DNA of 64,000 bases from Antennarius striatus. Its lineage: Eukaryota > Chordata > Actinopteri > Lophiiformes > Antennariidae. A program made the position numbers and the translations under genes. Below are positions 35,747 through 46,394 of the stretch, one piece after another. The notes beneath the pieces were generated by a model. It was given only the letters and a program-made list of their open reading frames with translations. It did not search any database and was not told the origin of the DNA. The stretch covers positions 16,691,001 to 16,755,000 of the forward strand of contig NC_090782.1 in the NCBI RefSeq assembly GCF_040054535.1. Direction: 5' to 3'. The number at the start of each line of letters is the position of its first letter. Position 1 is the stretch's first letter.

Positions 35747-38700
35747 TCATTTTTTCTTACTGAGGTAGCTCTGATAATAGAAATTACTGAAGAGGATAAT
35801 GAGGGTGACGCAATAGCCAAAAACCACCACGTTCATGGAGTCCGGGTAGTCACACTCTGTGAACAGGTTGTGGCCGGTGTGCAGCAGGAACAGCAAAAAC
35901 TGCAGCTGAAGATGAAGTCATGAAATGTTCAGGTCAGCTTTCCTGCATTGACAGTGTACATCATGCAATACACAGAGCAGGAGACGCTCACCAGCTGCAG
36001 GGATGTGAGGTATTTCTTCCACCACAGGTACTTCTGCATATGAGGGCCAATGGCTGCCAGGCCATAATAAGAATACATCACAATGTGGACAAAGGTGTTG
36101 ACCAGGCCGATAAAGAATGCTTTAGGATGAGGCACAGACACCAAACCAAGTGTTAAAAGAAGCATCAAATACTCTGCGCCCTTTACCAAATAAATACGGA
36201 TGTCACTGTGAAATGCTAATCATTAATTGAGTAAGTAAAAACTTCCATTTTTTGAAAATCATAAAATAGAATGCTTGTAATTCCCAAAATATCAGCGTCC
36301 ACTTCTACTTGACATGTGAGATGTGTAAACTTTTGTGTGAAAAAGTTCAGTTACGCCCAGAAACCTTCATTTGAAACAGTCGCCTCAATGTGTAACCATA
36401 GAAACCAAAAAAAATACAAACGATAAATTGGTTCTACCTGTCTACCTGTGAATAACAAAAATGTATCTCTTCAATACTTTGTTGTTGAAATTAGAATCAT
36501 TTGTGAAAAAATATTGTCCAACAGTAACTAAGTTACGCTCGAGAATGAGTCATGAAAGGGAGAACCTAGTCCTTTATTGCTCTCTTCATTATGAGACGGG
36601 TTGATAGACTGATAAAGTTGTTTCCAAGGCCAGAAAAGCTTCTTAAAAAACCAACAGAAATTTGAGTTGAAATTTTTTGTTGCATCATTTGTTCTGCTCC
36701 ATTACTTAGATTAAAACCTCTCACCTCTGAGAGAGGTTTTAATCTAACTCTGAAGCCTCTGAGGATAAAATTGCACAAACATCACAAATTACAGACTTGC
36801 ATCCTCCCAGTTTAATGTTTCACTCAAAGGAATCTAACTAAATGTGTTAATCTGTTACTCAATAATTCCCATCTTTCCTCATCTGAGACCCCCAACATAT
36901 TTGTTCTAACTGAGGTCATCGGTACTTTAAAATATAAGTATATGGTTTCATTCAAAAAAATAAAAGAATTTGTTACTCATACAGGGCTAATCTTTTCCCT
37001 GTGACATGAGAGGATGTTTAACAGGAATGGCCAGTTATCATCCTCATCAACGCCTGTGCAGAGGAAGACAAGGATCAAGACCTTTCATGCTTGAGGAAAT
37101 GGGTACGGTCAGAAAGCAAGTCTGGATGTAAAGGTTCGAAGTATTGCAGCAGAAAATTCAACACTGACAAGGATGGTTTTGCACGCGGGTGCTAAAGGCT
37201 TTGTGAGGCATCAGGCTGAGAAACAAGACTCACTGAATGACAGATTTAGCAGGTCGCTAATGCATGTGATATCCATTCAGTGCATTGCATTGACAATTTG
37301 AACTTTTTGTGGAACCATAGACATCTTTTTCGGAAAAATGCAATGTACTGAAACGAGTCAGGAGTAAATCTTTCCACCTTAAATAGCTCTTTCCTCTTGT
37401 GTCACACTGTTCTTTTTACCATGGACTTGACATAAGGAGAATTGAAACTAAAGGACAAAGTATCAGGACATGGAGGATGGCCAACAGCCCCATCGTCCCT
37501 CAAGATACAAGCTGTGATATCTATAGACACCGACCGAGAAGGTCAATCTCCTCGGTCGGTGGCCTCGGAGATGCTACTCACTCCCCCATCAGCCTCATCA
37601 TCCCTCCAGTCCTAAACTTTCACCCCAAATCCCACCTCGACCATCTCTGCCCCGAGCTTTATCAATACAGGTTTATAATGCTCCACCTTTCAAGAAACAT
37701 ATAACTGTCCAACTTAATTCCAGGTAAACTACAATTCACAATGGAGCATAGAAAAAATAAACTCATTAAAAGCTGAATTTAGCTCTTTATATTAGGGCTT
37801 TGGTGGGTAAATTGTTCCTGATCATTCTTCTTCTTTTAGGGGTCACCACTACTTGTCATCTGTTTCCATGTCAGCCTGTCTTCTGCATCCGCCTCTCTAA
37901 CACCAACTGCCCTAAAGTCTTCCCTCACTACATCCATCCACCCTCTCTGTGGTCTTTCCTTACCTTGCCTTGTAGCGCCATCCTCAACACCTTCATACCA
38001 GTATACTCATGATCTCTGAATGGGTCCAAACCATTGAAGTCTACTCTCTCTTTGTCAAAACCTCTCTCTTTGGCTGTTCCACTGATAAACTCATTTCTGA
38101 TCCGAACCAACCAGGTTGGTTGGGATCAGAAATGAGTTCCTAGCAAGAACTCCTAGCCAGAACCTCAATGTCTTCATTTTCGTCACCTCCAGCTCGGCTC
38201 CCCGTCTTCTTTTCAGCAACACTGTTTTCTTGTAGATGAGACGATGACAATCTATAGCTGCTTAGCGGGTCATGGGCCTGCTGGAGCCTATCCCTGCTAG
38301 CTATGAGCAAAAGGCTGGATACACCCCAGATAAGACACCAGCTCATCATGGGGATTCAATTATTATCATGCAGCATTCAATTATTATGCTCCTCACCTGT
38401 GGAACAAACTTCCAGAACAACTCAGGTGTTTCAAATTTTAAGTTTCAAATCAAGCCTGAAACCTGTGTCTCCTCAATGCTCACTCTATTTTTTTTACTTT
38501 AATGCATTTTTATTGCTTAAACTGATTTATTTCGATTTTAATGTCTTTATTTAATTTCTACCTTTATATCACCTTTATAATCATTTCAAAGTTCCGTGCT
38601 GAATGTATTTGTTTGTCATTGTAAAGCTCTTTGAATTTGCCTTATGTATGAATTGTGCTATACAGTACACTCCCTTTGCCTTTCATTGGTGGGAGTGGGT

Positions 38701-41421
38701 GAAAGGGTAAGCAGTGATAAGGATGTAGGTTAGATGTGGCGTTGAGTGTGCAATGGGAATTTGTGCCTCTTCAATAGAACAACAAATTAGGTGCAATTGC
38801 CTAAACTCTTTGCTCCCCAAGTAACACTCATAATTAAAAAACAAGGCAGTCAGAGGCTGCAACATCCCGTTACACCCCTGATTTCAAAATTTTACGCTGA
38901 CCTACTTTTGTAGTACAATATAGAATTCATTGCTTTTCATTGGCTTTTCATTTCATATGTGTAAGTTGACCACTGCCAGAGGTATACTGTAGCAGACAGA
39001 CTCACGACAACCTACAATATTGTTCTGGGTATTAAAAAGGTATAAAAGTGAAAATTTGACCTTGACCTAGTTTTTCAAGGTCAAGGTTGTGATCTAATTT
39101 TAATTCCCTTGCCTCCCTGAATATAAAACCTTTTGTTTTGTCTTTCTATCTTATCCTGTTCCTGAGATATGTGCAAAAACATTTACAAAAGTTTAAATTT
39201 GACCTTGACCTAGTTTTCTCAAGGTCAACGTCATCATCTCATTTTCATCCACTGTGCCGGTCGAGGAATGTGCTTTTTGTTTCATCTTCCTATCTGCAAT
39301 GGTTGTGAAGATATTTGGTGGACAGACGGACGAACACACAAACACTGACAATTACAATACATCACCGCTTCACGGTATGTAATTACTCACACTGTCCGCC
39401 AGCCACATACTTGACCCCCGCCCACCAGTTAAAGATCATGGTGGCATGGTGGTAAACGTGAAGAAAAGTCACCTGGTTGTTCTTCTTCCTCAGGATGAAG
39501 AACACCTGGTAGTAAAGAGAAGGCTGTTCTAGATCAAACGCTGTATTTCAGTGCAAACACCTCAAACGTTGTGAATACCAACCGTGTCGCTGAGCTCTAT
39601 GACCTTGGAGAAGAAGAACCACCAGCAGACTCTGGCCATCTGGAGACAAATTAATTTTGTATACCATTAATGAATTGATTGATCAGTGATTTCATAGTGA
39701 GGCTTGCTTACCCTCAGTGCCAGTGGGCTGGTGCTGTAATCCACAGGCTGACAGAGGAGGCTATAGCTGGAAAGCCAGGAGGTGACCAGGAACTGGAGAA
39801 GAATCACACAACTGAGTAAACCATCCACCACCAATATATCCTCTTGCAATGACTGGGAATATTAAAAACAAGAAAAAGAGCACAAACAAACCTCATAGAA
39901 CATGTAGGCAGACAGGCCAACCATGGCAAAGTTGTAAATAATAAGAAAGACTCTGAGATCAACAGGTTTTCTGTGCTTCATCAGATGGGGGCCAACCCAG
40001 ATGCCACAGAGGTACACCAGGAAGATGACTGTAACCGGGATGGGGGAGTAGACCAGGGGCCACGGGTCTGTCCTCTTGTCTGGAATATTATAGGCATTAC
40101 ATTATTATAGGTGTCAGGAAATTTTAGGATTAGGGCTGTCACTTTAACGCGTTAATTAGATTATTCACGCTGCAAATTAGCATGCTATAAAAATTAACAC
40201 AATTAATCGTGAGTGTGAAGTCAATGCGCAAGCATTTTAAATTTGGCCCATTGAGTGACCCGTAGACTGCAGTGACATCACTTCCTACCTGCGCCACTAG
40301 TCAAAAGCAGGGTGACTGACAACAGAGATGGACGCGACACAGGAGAGCGAGGCAAGCCCACTCGGACCTTTGGGCGGAAAGTTTATTTCTAAAAAGAACA
40401 AAGACGGGACTATCAACAAAAAGGAGGACGAGCCAGCAGAGAAGAAGAGCCTCCTCCTGCTGTCTTCAGACCAGGAGGACCAGGAGCCTCTAGCAGCTAC
40501 AAAGCTGAGCCGTGCGTTAGAATGCATGGGTGTCCACTGGAGTGGGGCGCTGTCCTCTCTTGCACGCAAATACCTGGATACCCCTGGCACGTCTGTGCCA
40601 TGTGAGACTCTTTCCACTCACAGGTAACATCATTCAAAAGAAGAGGGCAGCCTTACACTCAGACAATGGAAACAAGCTTGTTTGTCTGACCAACTCGCTC
40701 AAGGACGCATAGAGTTGTCTGTTGTCAGTTATTTATTTTATTTAACTGTATTTGTATTGCATTTTTGAGAAATGCACCTGGCCCAATTGGTTTGCTGATG
40801 TGCTTGGCCTTTTTTCTTTTGAATTTCATTTATAAAGCACACTTAACCAATAAAAATGTGGATTTCAAATCGTCTCTTCTTGGTGTTTTCTATTGATTAG
40901 TCATGCACTGCAATTTTGTTATGTCCTTAGAATTCAAATTCTTTATTTGGGGGGCCTTTAGCAGGTATGAGATTAAAATGTGATTAATTTAATTACAAAT
41001 CCTGTAATTAGATTAATTTTTTAATCGCCTGACAGCACTATTTAGGATCATATTAAACATGTCTCTATTTTTTTTATTTAATTATTTTCTTATATGTACT
41101 GGTATAAGTCTTGACTTGTCTGACCCATCTGTGGAACACGACGGTCAGATTTAAAATCATGTGACCATCAACAAAGCAGTCATTGTGGAAGCATAAAGCC
41201 TTCCACATGCAGCTCCCACACCCTGATAACCACCACTGTACGCCCCTGCTTCAGAAACAGAGAATACCCCCCCCACACACACACACACACCACCTCAACC
41301 CCGAAACTCGATCAATATGAAACTAATATGATCTATATGTGTGGAAAGTAGCCGCCACCATACCTCCATTGTCCACTATCCTCTGATAGGCATCCGCGAC
41401 TCTCCGCCATGCAGAAGCCAT
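35747..41421 (-). CDS. elovl8: Very-long-chain fatty acid elongase, ELOVL4/ELOVL8 type
   Basis: A membrane enzyme of the endoplasmic reticulum that condenses malonyl-CoA with long or polyunsaturated acyl-CoA. Exons in transcript order are 41421-41364, 40079-39892, 39792-39712, 39639-39583, 39505-39391, 36119-35992 and 35905-35747. They give 261 residues with all phases consistent. Hallmarks are K121-VIE-LSD-T128 (KxxExxDT), the histidine box H144-VYH-H148 preceded by QVTFL, MYSYYG at 181-186, and several hydrophobic segments. The C-terminus, ...SKKK, is basic but much shorter than the ELOVL4 tail. The length, the short tail and the position beside mutyh favour the fish elovl8 clade over elovl4. 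That choice is inference; the elongase family itself is certain. The start ATG directly follows a TTTCCAG acceptor-like site, suggesting an upstream untranslated exon. A hAT element occupies intron 1. Confidence 0.85.
36708..36745 (+). repeat. Perfect 15-bp hairpin in elongase intron
   Basis: AGATTAAAACCTCTC and its exact reverse complement are separated by an 8-base loop. No transposon ends or coding use are visible. It lies in the 3.3 kb elongase intron 36120-39390. Confidence 0.75.
37528..37561 (+). repeat. Perfect 11-bp GC-rich hairpin
   Basis: CACCGACCGAG and CTCGGTCGGTG enclose a 12-base loop. Unusually GC-rich for this intron. Origin unknown. Confidence 0.7.
37835..38235 (-). mobile_element. 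Antisense RTE-type LINE fragment (reverse-transcriptase region)
   Basis: The + strand text (for example 'tctgcatccgcctctctaac', 'catccatccaccctctctg', 'atactcatgatctctgaatg') resembles the complement of the reverse-transcriptase region of a common fish RTE-like LINE. I recognise it by pattern only. No intact frame remains on the - strand. The piece is interrupted by the palindrome at 38088-38138. Confidence 0.45.
38088..38138 (+). repeat. 51-base near-perfect palindrome
   Basis: Two 25-base arms are complementary except for one position and are separated by a single A (38113). The left arm is LINE-like sequence ending AACCAACC, and the right arm returns through GGTTGGTT. An inverted duplication with virtually no loop is cruciform-prone. 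Confidence 0.85.
39050..39345 (+). repeat. Interspersed repeat with duplicated nuclear-receptor-like inverted pairs
   Basis: TGACCTTGACCT (39058-39069) faces TCAAGGTCAAGGT (39075-39087). The arrangement recurs 142 bases later as TGACCTTGACCT (39200-39211) facing TCAAGGTCAACG (39219-39230). The surrounding text is also duplicated ('ttttgtttcatcttcctatc'-like after each), ending in 'agacggacgaacacacaaac', which is common at the end of short interspersed repeats. TCAAGGTCA is the extended half-site bound by ERR, SF-1 and related receptors. Confidence 0.6.
40131..41040 (+). mobile_element. Internally deleted hAT transposon with 8-bp target-site duplication
   Basis: A 910-base element starting TAGGGCTGTCAC and ending GTGCTGTCA-type inverted repeat (CCTGACAGCACTA). 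It is flanked by the exact 8-base duplication TTTAGGAT at 40123-40130 and 41041-41048, the hAT signature. Inside, the frame 40328-40627 joins a ZBED-type N-terminal piece ([15 protein letters not shown]) to the hAT C-terminal dimerisation region ([16 protein letters not shown]). A neighbouring frame continues it as [15 protein letters not shown]. The BED zinc ligands and catalytic core are deleted, so it is not a working transposase. It sits in intron 1 of the elongase gene. Confidence 0.9.
40328..40627 (+). pseudogene. hAT transposase remnant (N- and C-terminal pieces fused)
   Basis: A 99-codon frame wholly inside the hAT element. The first half resembles the start of a ZBED-type transposase before its zinc finger, and the last part is the beginning of the hAT dimerisation domain. 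It then leaves frame and stops, while the continuation is in the frame of 40530-40712. The middle, including the catalytic DDE region, is missing. It could be mistaken for a host gene but is transposon debris. Confidence 0.75.
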
Positions 41422-42442
41422 CTGGAAACACAGATTAATGAAGAAATAAAGTCAAATCTGCAGCATGTTAACATTAAATTCTAACTCACTGAGGGACACA
41501 AAGCGGACTTTGCTCCGGAGAAAACTGTCCGATGACGTGTTACCGCTGCTGAAGCGCAACTCCCGGATTGCGGAGCGGTCCGGAGAGAAATGAATGAAGA
41601 CAGACCGGAGGGACGAGCCCGACGCGGGAACCCAGGACACTAAAGCTTAATGCTGCGATGAGTCACTCTGAAAGGCTTCGGTAGAAATACCACAGATATG
41701 GATCAGTGTGCTTTTCGGTGGAGCCTTTGTGAGTTTGTTTTTTCGATCTTGAGTTGGTGATAGCTATCACGGCAGGGGGCGCTGTTTCCCTCCACAGCGT
41801 GAATTTATTCCCAAGGATTCCAAATTTTTATTGATGCAGGAAGCGTTTATTTTCCTGATTCTAGGACTTGGTAGGGTTAGAGAGGACCACTGTGTATATG
41901 TAGAGACCTGAAAAAATGTATTTCATAATAGGACCCCTTTAAAAATGGTAAGAGAAAGATATATTGATTTCCCCAACACAAATTCGTATAAAAATCCAGA
42001 ACAATATATAAACTTCAGATAGTAGCATATTTTCTTTGGGCAAACCAGGTAACAAGACAATCTTGACATGAATACATTTTATTTAATTAAATACAACAGA
42101 TTTTTTTTTACCTCCATGAGAAAAACATGCATAATAGCTGAAGCCAAGGTTTGTGTTATCTCTGTCCTTTATTGTCGTTTGTGTCACAAATTGTTTGCAA
42201 AACATAATTTACATTTAATCCTGAGTTAAGTTGAAGGATAAAATCAGTGTTACAGCATATGATAAAATATCTACAGGGACGATGGAAGTCGTGTGCATCT
42301 TGTCTAACAGTGTAAAAGCTGAACAGTGTAAAAGTTAAAATCCTTTGTCTCTGATCTTTCTTATAAAAATGCAGGGCTGATGTGTAAATTACAAGTCACA
42401 TAAACTTTATAAGGCACCATTTGCGACTCATACGTCATCCTG
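41422..42442 (-). other. Elongase 5' region and mutyh 3' untranslated region
   Basis: The elongase upstream part (41440-41640) is locally richer in CpG, as expected for a promoter or 5' untranslated exon. The mutyh 3' UTR follows on the - strand. No other gene is seen. Confidence 0.5.
42168..42173 (-). promoter_or_regulatory. Candidate mutyh polyadenylation signal
   Basis: TTTATT on the + strand, AATAAA on the mutyh strand, 270 bases after the mutyh stop. It is the nearest good match; use is inferred. Confidence 0.45.
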
Positions 42443-45400
42443 TCAACATTCCTTTTTAACCGTCCTAAAGAAGGAGCTGAGGGAAAGCTGTCTGCTGCTG
42501 TCAGCTGCATCCAGTCTGGGTTTTTTAGACGTCCCTAGATTCTGGCGGTTCTTTGTGCTGCCATGTTTTTTCATTTTTCCATCCTGAGACAAGAAAAGAA
42601 AAACTATAAGGTTGGAATCCAGATATAGTACAGAATTGAATTGTAGAAATAACCAAATACTTACATTAGATTTTTGTTCTTTCTGCCTGTCCACAGAGTC
42701 ACAACGCTTAAGGATCTGTAACAGAGTATCCATGTTGCTTTATGAAATCCTTCATCATTAAACTCTATTTTACAATCACAATAATAAAAAGATGTTTTTC
42801 CTTTAAAGTTTTTAAAAGAAAGCAACCTTTTTCACTCCTGTGGACACAGCAGCTTCCTCCAGAGCAGACCTGGTGAGCCACTGAGTGTTTCCACACTGCG
42901 TTTGGGCATCGCCGTCTTTCAGTCGCACGCTGTGAACCACGTACGTCTGGTGGATGTGGGAGAAGATGTGAACCACCTGCAAACAGTGATGCATCACCAG
43001 TTTTTAAAACAGCCACAGGAGGCGTTTATGTGCATGTAAAAATGCGTCTGACTGACAGGTGGGGCTAAACATGGAGTTCACCTCTCCAACAAGCTGCATG
43101 AGATCATCAGTCAGATGCATTCCTGAGATCCTGCTGATCTCAGCACACAGTGCCTTTTTCTGTTTCACCTCAGAGCTCTTCTCCTCCTGCAGGAGACTGG
43201 GAAACTCCCACAGGCCCGCCAGCAAACCTACCGACACACACCAGCTAATCAACACAACACAAAACTGACACGACAACAAAAAAAACCACGTGAAGGTAGC
43301 GGAATGGAAAGTTCATTTTAATATGATAATGTACAAACACGTTTCAGTTTAAATGTCAATTCATTTTGTACTGTGACATTTTTAAAACTAATGCTTATTT
43401 TCGTTTTTTCAGCAGTTAATTTTTTTCATTTCTGCATTTAGTATTTTCAGTTGAAGTTCAAAAATTGAAACTCGTGACAATCCAGTAGTCACCACAAATG
43501 AAAATAAAGTTGCAGAGTGAATTAAGCATTTAAAGTTCCTAGTGAGGATCTGGATATATGGACACAAAAGCAATTTCAAATTGAAAGTAAAAACTTAACA
43601 GTCTGGTTGCAAGCAAGCTCATCATTACTATTACCAGCGCTGCAAAGAGATCCTGCAGGGATCCACCACATACACACACCCACCTTTGTTCGGTCTCTGT
43701 GTGAGCAGATACTCGTCCTCCTCCCCGGATCTGATCACCACGCAGGTCAGAGTTCGCTCCACTCGAGGCGGCTTCTTTGCCGGCTTCCTGGGGAAATTCT
43801 GCACACCCAACTCTTCATCCCAAGGCTCAGAGGGACAGAGTGGGCACGTCCCTCCGGTCACTGATAGACAAGAGAAAGAACTTCTCTATAACAACATGAC
43901 TGAGAGAGAACCTATAGACCACTCAGGATACTTACTACAGTCTTCTATATCAGGCACGGATGGAGGCTTAATATCTAGCTTCCCAAACAGCTTCCTGGAG
44001 TTTTTCTCTTGTTTCACCTGCAAAGTCACATTCCGTCTTAGTCCAACGCCACATCCAGGACAATCCAGGGCCTTCCTAATCTAAGTTAGCGTCAGTTTCT
44101 TTAGCATTTGTGACACAAAGCAAAGCACAAACTATTATCATTGCTTGCTGCCACTGTTCTAACACCTAGCATGGTTTCTACCTTGTTGTACGAGTGGCAG
44201 TGAGATTGGACAGGACACTGGCTGCACAGCGGCCCTTTAGGGGTGCAGACTCGTGCCCCCAGCTCCATCATGGCTTGGTTAAAGTCTCCTGGTCTCTCAG
44301 GGTCCACCAGCGTATTGGCCAGATTCCTGAAACAGAGAAAATTCTCGTATAATTTATCATTTAACCTATTTTTTGATACACAAAATGCCGATAATCCAAT
44401 TGAGAATTCAGGGAGGAAATGCAAACGGACTGGACTAAAACACCTGACCAGCAGAAGGTCGTGTCTGGGCCTTTGGTTATCACTTTAAAGCTTAATCTCA
44501 CCACAGCGTGTCTGTTACTGCAGGACTTGTGCTGTCGGCTCCGATGGCCCTCATGCGGCACAGAACCCGAATCACATTGCCATCCACTGCTCCAGTAACC
44601 TAGGCAACAGATATCTCCATCATTGTGATAAACAATGCTCTGCAAGTGTGGCCTCAGAGTTTGATGAGGACCACAAGAATACAAACGGTTGTGGTGCAGG
44701 CAGGTGTGTGTGTGTGTGTGTGTGTTTCTGTGTGAGACCCACCTGGCCCAGTGCAATAGAGCTGATAGCTGCAGCAGTGTAGCGTCCCACGCCAGGCAGC
44801 TGCTTCAGCAGGTTGTTAGCTGTACGAGGCATCTGTCCCTGAAGCTCTGACACCACCTTAAGCACACCAGGAACACTATTCACTCTCTACATATTGGTCA
44901 ACAGACAATATCCATCCATTTTCTAAAACGACACTTTCAGAGGGTAGTAGGGGAGCTGGAAACTATTCCGGTTGACATTAGCTGGTAGGCAGAGGGAACC
45001 TGGGAATAACCCAATGATTGCAGAACTGGTCAATCCGCAAACCTTAACCAATCACTACAGACTTGTTTATGATGCACTCGTCTTCCAAGAATGTTTGACC
45101 GTCAAGATTATTAAGCGCTGACCTTCTGAGCTCCTTCATGCAGCCTTTTCCCTCTGGAATAGTAGCCGAGTCCAGCCCACATTTGGTTCACTTCCTAAAT
45201 ATAAAAGGAATGAACTGTATTTTATTTCAAATGAATTCTATTTGAATATCACTTTTATCCTCAGACACTGCTGTTTTTTTGTTTTTTTTTAGTGGTCACC
45301 TCGAGTGTTGCAGCTGCGAGATCCTCCACTGTGGGCCAGCGCTAACACAAACCAGAAAAGGTTTAGATAACACTAATAGATGATATTAATTAAATTTAAA

Positions 45401-46394
45401 ACAGACTCTCTATTCTAATGAACACTTCACTGATGCCTACCTTCATCCATTTGTTGTAGTAGTCTATTACTGTGGCAACTTGGGTCTGTTGCAGCATGAT
45501 TTCTGAAACCCACACTAAAAAAAAGCAAAATCACTACGTGAATGCTGCCAGCAACGGTTTAGACTGATTGGAAAATGTTTTCTTACCTCCGTATGTCCTG
45601 ATGTTGAGGTCCGGTTCTGTCACAGCCTGTGAGTAAAGACAAGGAACCAGTCAACTACTAATCCGCGTTGATACCCAGATTACACTAAAAAAAATGGCGC
45701 CACAGTAATCCAAATTAAACATTAAGTAAATTACTTTCCAATATCATTCAAATTTATTTCTTGTATGCTGCAGCTCTAAACCAAGCGTATAAGAGCACTT
45801 TCTGTGTGATGCAGATTTTAAATTTGCCTGTGTGACTGATAAAGACTAAACAAAGCCAGAAAACTCTTTTAAACTATTTACCAGAGTCCTCCATGGGAGC
45901 TTTCGCTTCTCCTGGTCATACCAGCTGAGGAGCTGAGACCGGAGCAGCTCAGCATCAGCAGCATCGTGGAACATGTGATACGTGGAAAGTGGTGAAACAT
46001 CAGTGGTTTCCTCTGGAACAGCAAAAAAAACAAACAACAACCCCAAACTCATTTATAACCGAACAAGGAAACTTTCAGTTTACATTCAAGAACAGGAAGA
46101 TGGAAAATAAAGATGTCCACGTGATGGAGTTTGGTTCTCTGTTTGGATGATATAAGGGACTGTATGATTCATTATGTTGGATGTTTACCAAAGTTTCAAC
46201 AAAATTACAGATATCTGAACAGTGACTTGTAGTTCTATTATAGTGTTTATAACGTGTCTTACGTGAATCTCATTTAAATTTACATTTCATTACGTAACAT
46301 GTTACTTGCCTTCTTTCACAGCCCTTTTGCATCTCTTCCGTGTTGGTTTCGCTGTGTTCACCATTTCCGGTCCGGTTCTTTTGCCTCTGTGCAT
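42443..46394 (-). CDS. mutyh: Adenine DNA glycosylase MUTYH
   Basis: Base-excision repair enzyme removing adenine mispaired with 8-oxoguanine, in nucleus and mitochondria. Exons: 46394-46310, 46012-45882, 45626-45587, 45514-45441, 45341-45300, 45194-45123, 44856-44743, 44599-44502, 44326-44182, 44017-43936, 43860-43684, 43227-43082, 42976-42827, 42715-42665 and 42583-42443, giving 515 residues (human about 535-546). Visible parts are catalytic Glu90 in [11 protein letters not shown], the helix-hairpin-helix [12 protein letters not shown] near 168, catalytic Asp192 in VDGNV, and a 4Fe-4S loop C246-X6-C253-X2-C256-X5-C262. A linker is followed by a MutT-like domain (about 320-450), and a PCNA-binding box runs from Q501 to F508 (QLSLSSFF). 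Intron 1 needs a GC donor (AAG|GCAAGT) to keep frame. A second ATG at codon 11 could give a shorter form. All key residues are present, so it should be functional. Confidence 0.95.
44912..45010 (+). repeat. Short interspersed-repeat remnant in mutyh intron
   Basis: Text beginning 'catccattttctaaaacgac' and continuing through 'ggtagtaggggagctgga' resembles the fish repeat tail also seen near 1576 and 38255. Diverged and truncated. Confidence 0.4.

Larger units (their letters stand above)
36120..39390 (-). other. Elongase intron rich in hairpins and repeat fragments
   Basis: Contains the hairpins at 36708 and 37528, an antisense LINE-like fragment (37835-38235) with a 51-base palindrome, a short SINE/LINE-tail remnant near 38255-38350, and a repeat with two inverted AAGGTCA-type pairs (39050-39345). 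Nothing coding was found between them. Confidence 0.6.

Noticed and set aside
43607..44084. + strand frames over mutyh exons (43607-43864, 43686-44084)
   Set aside because: Antisense shadows of mutyh exons 10 and 11.
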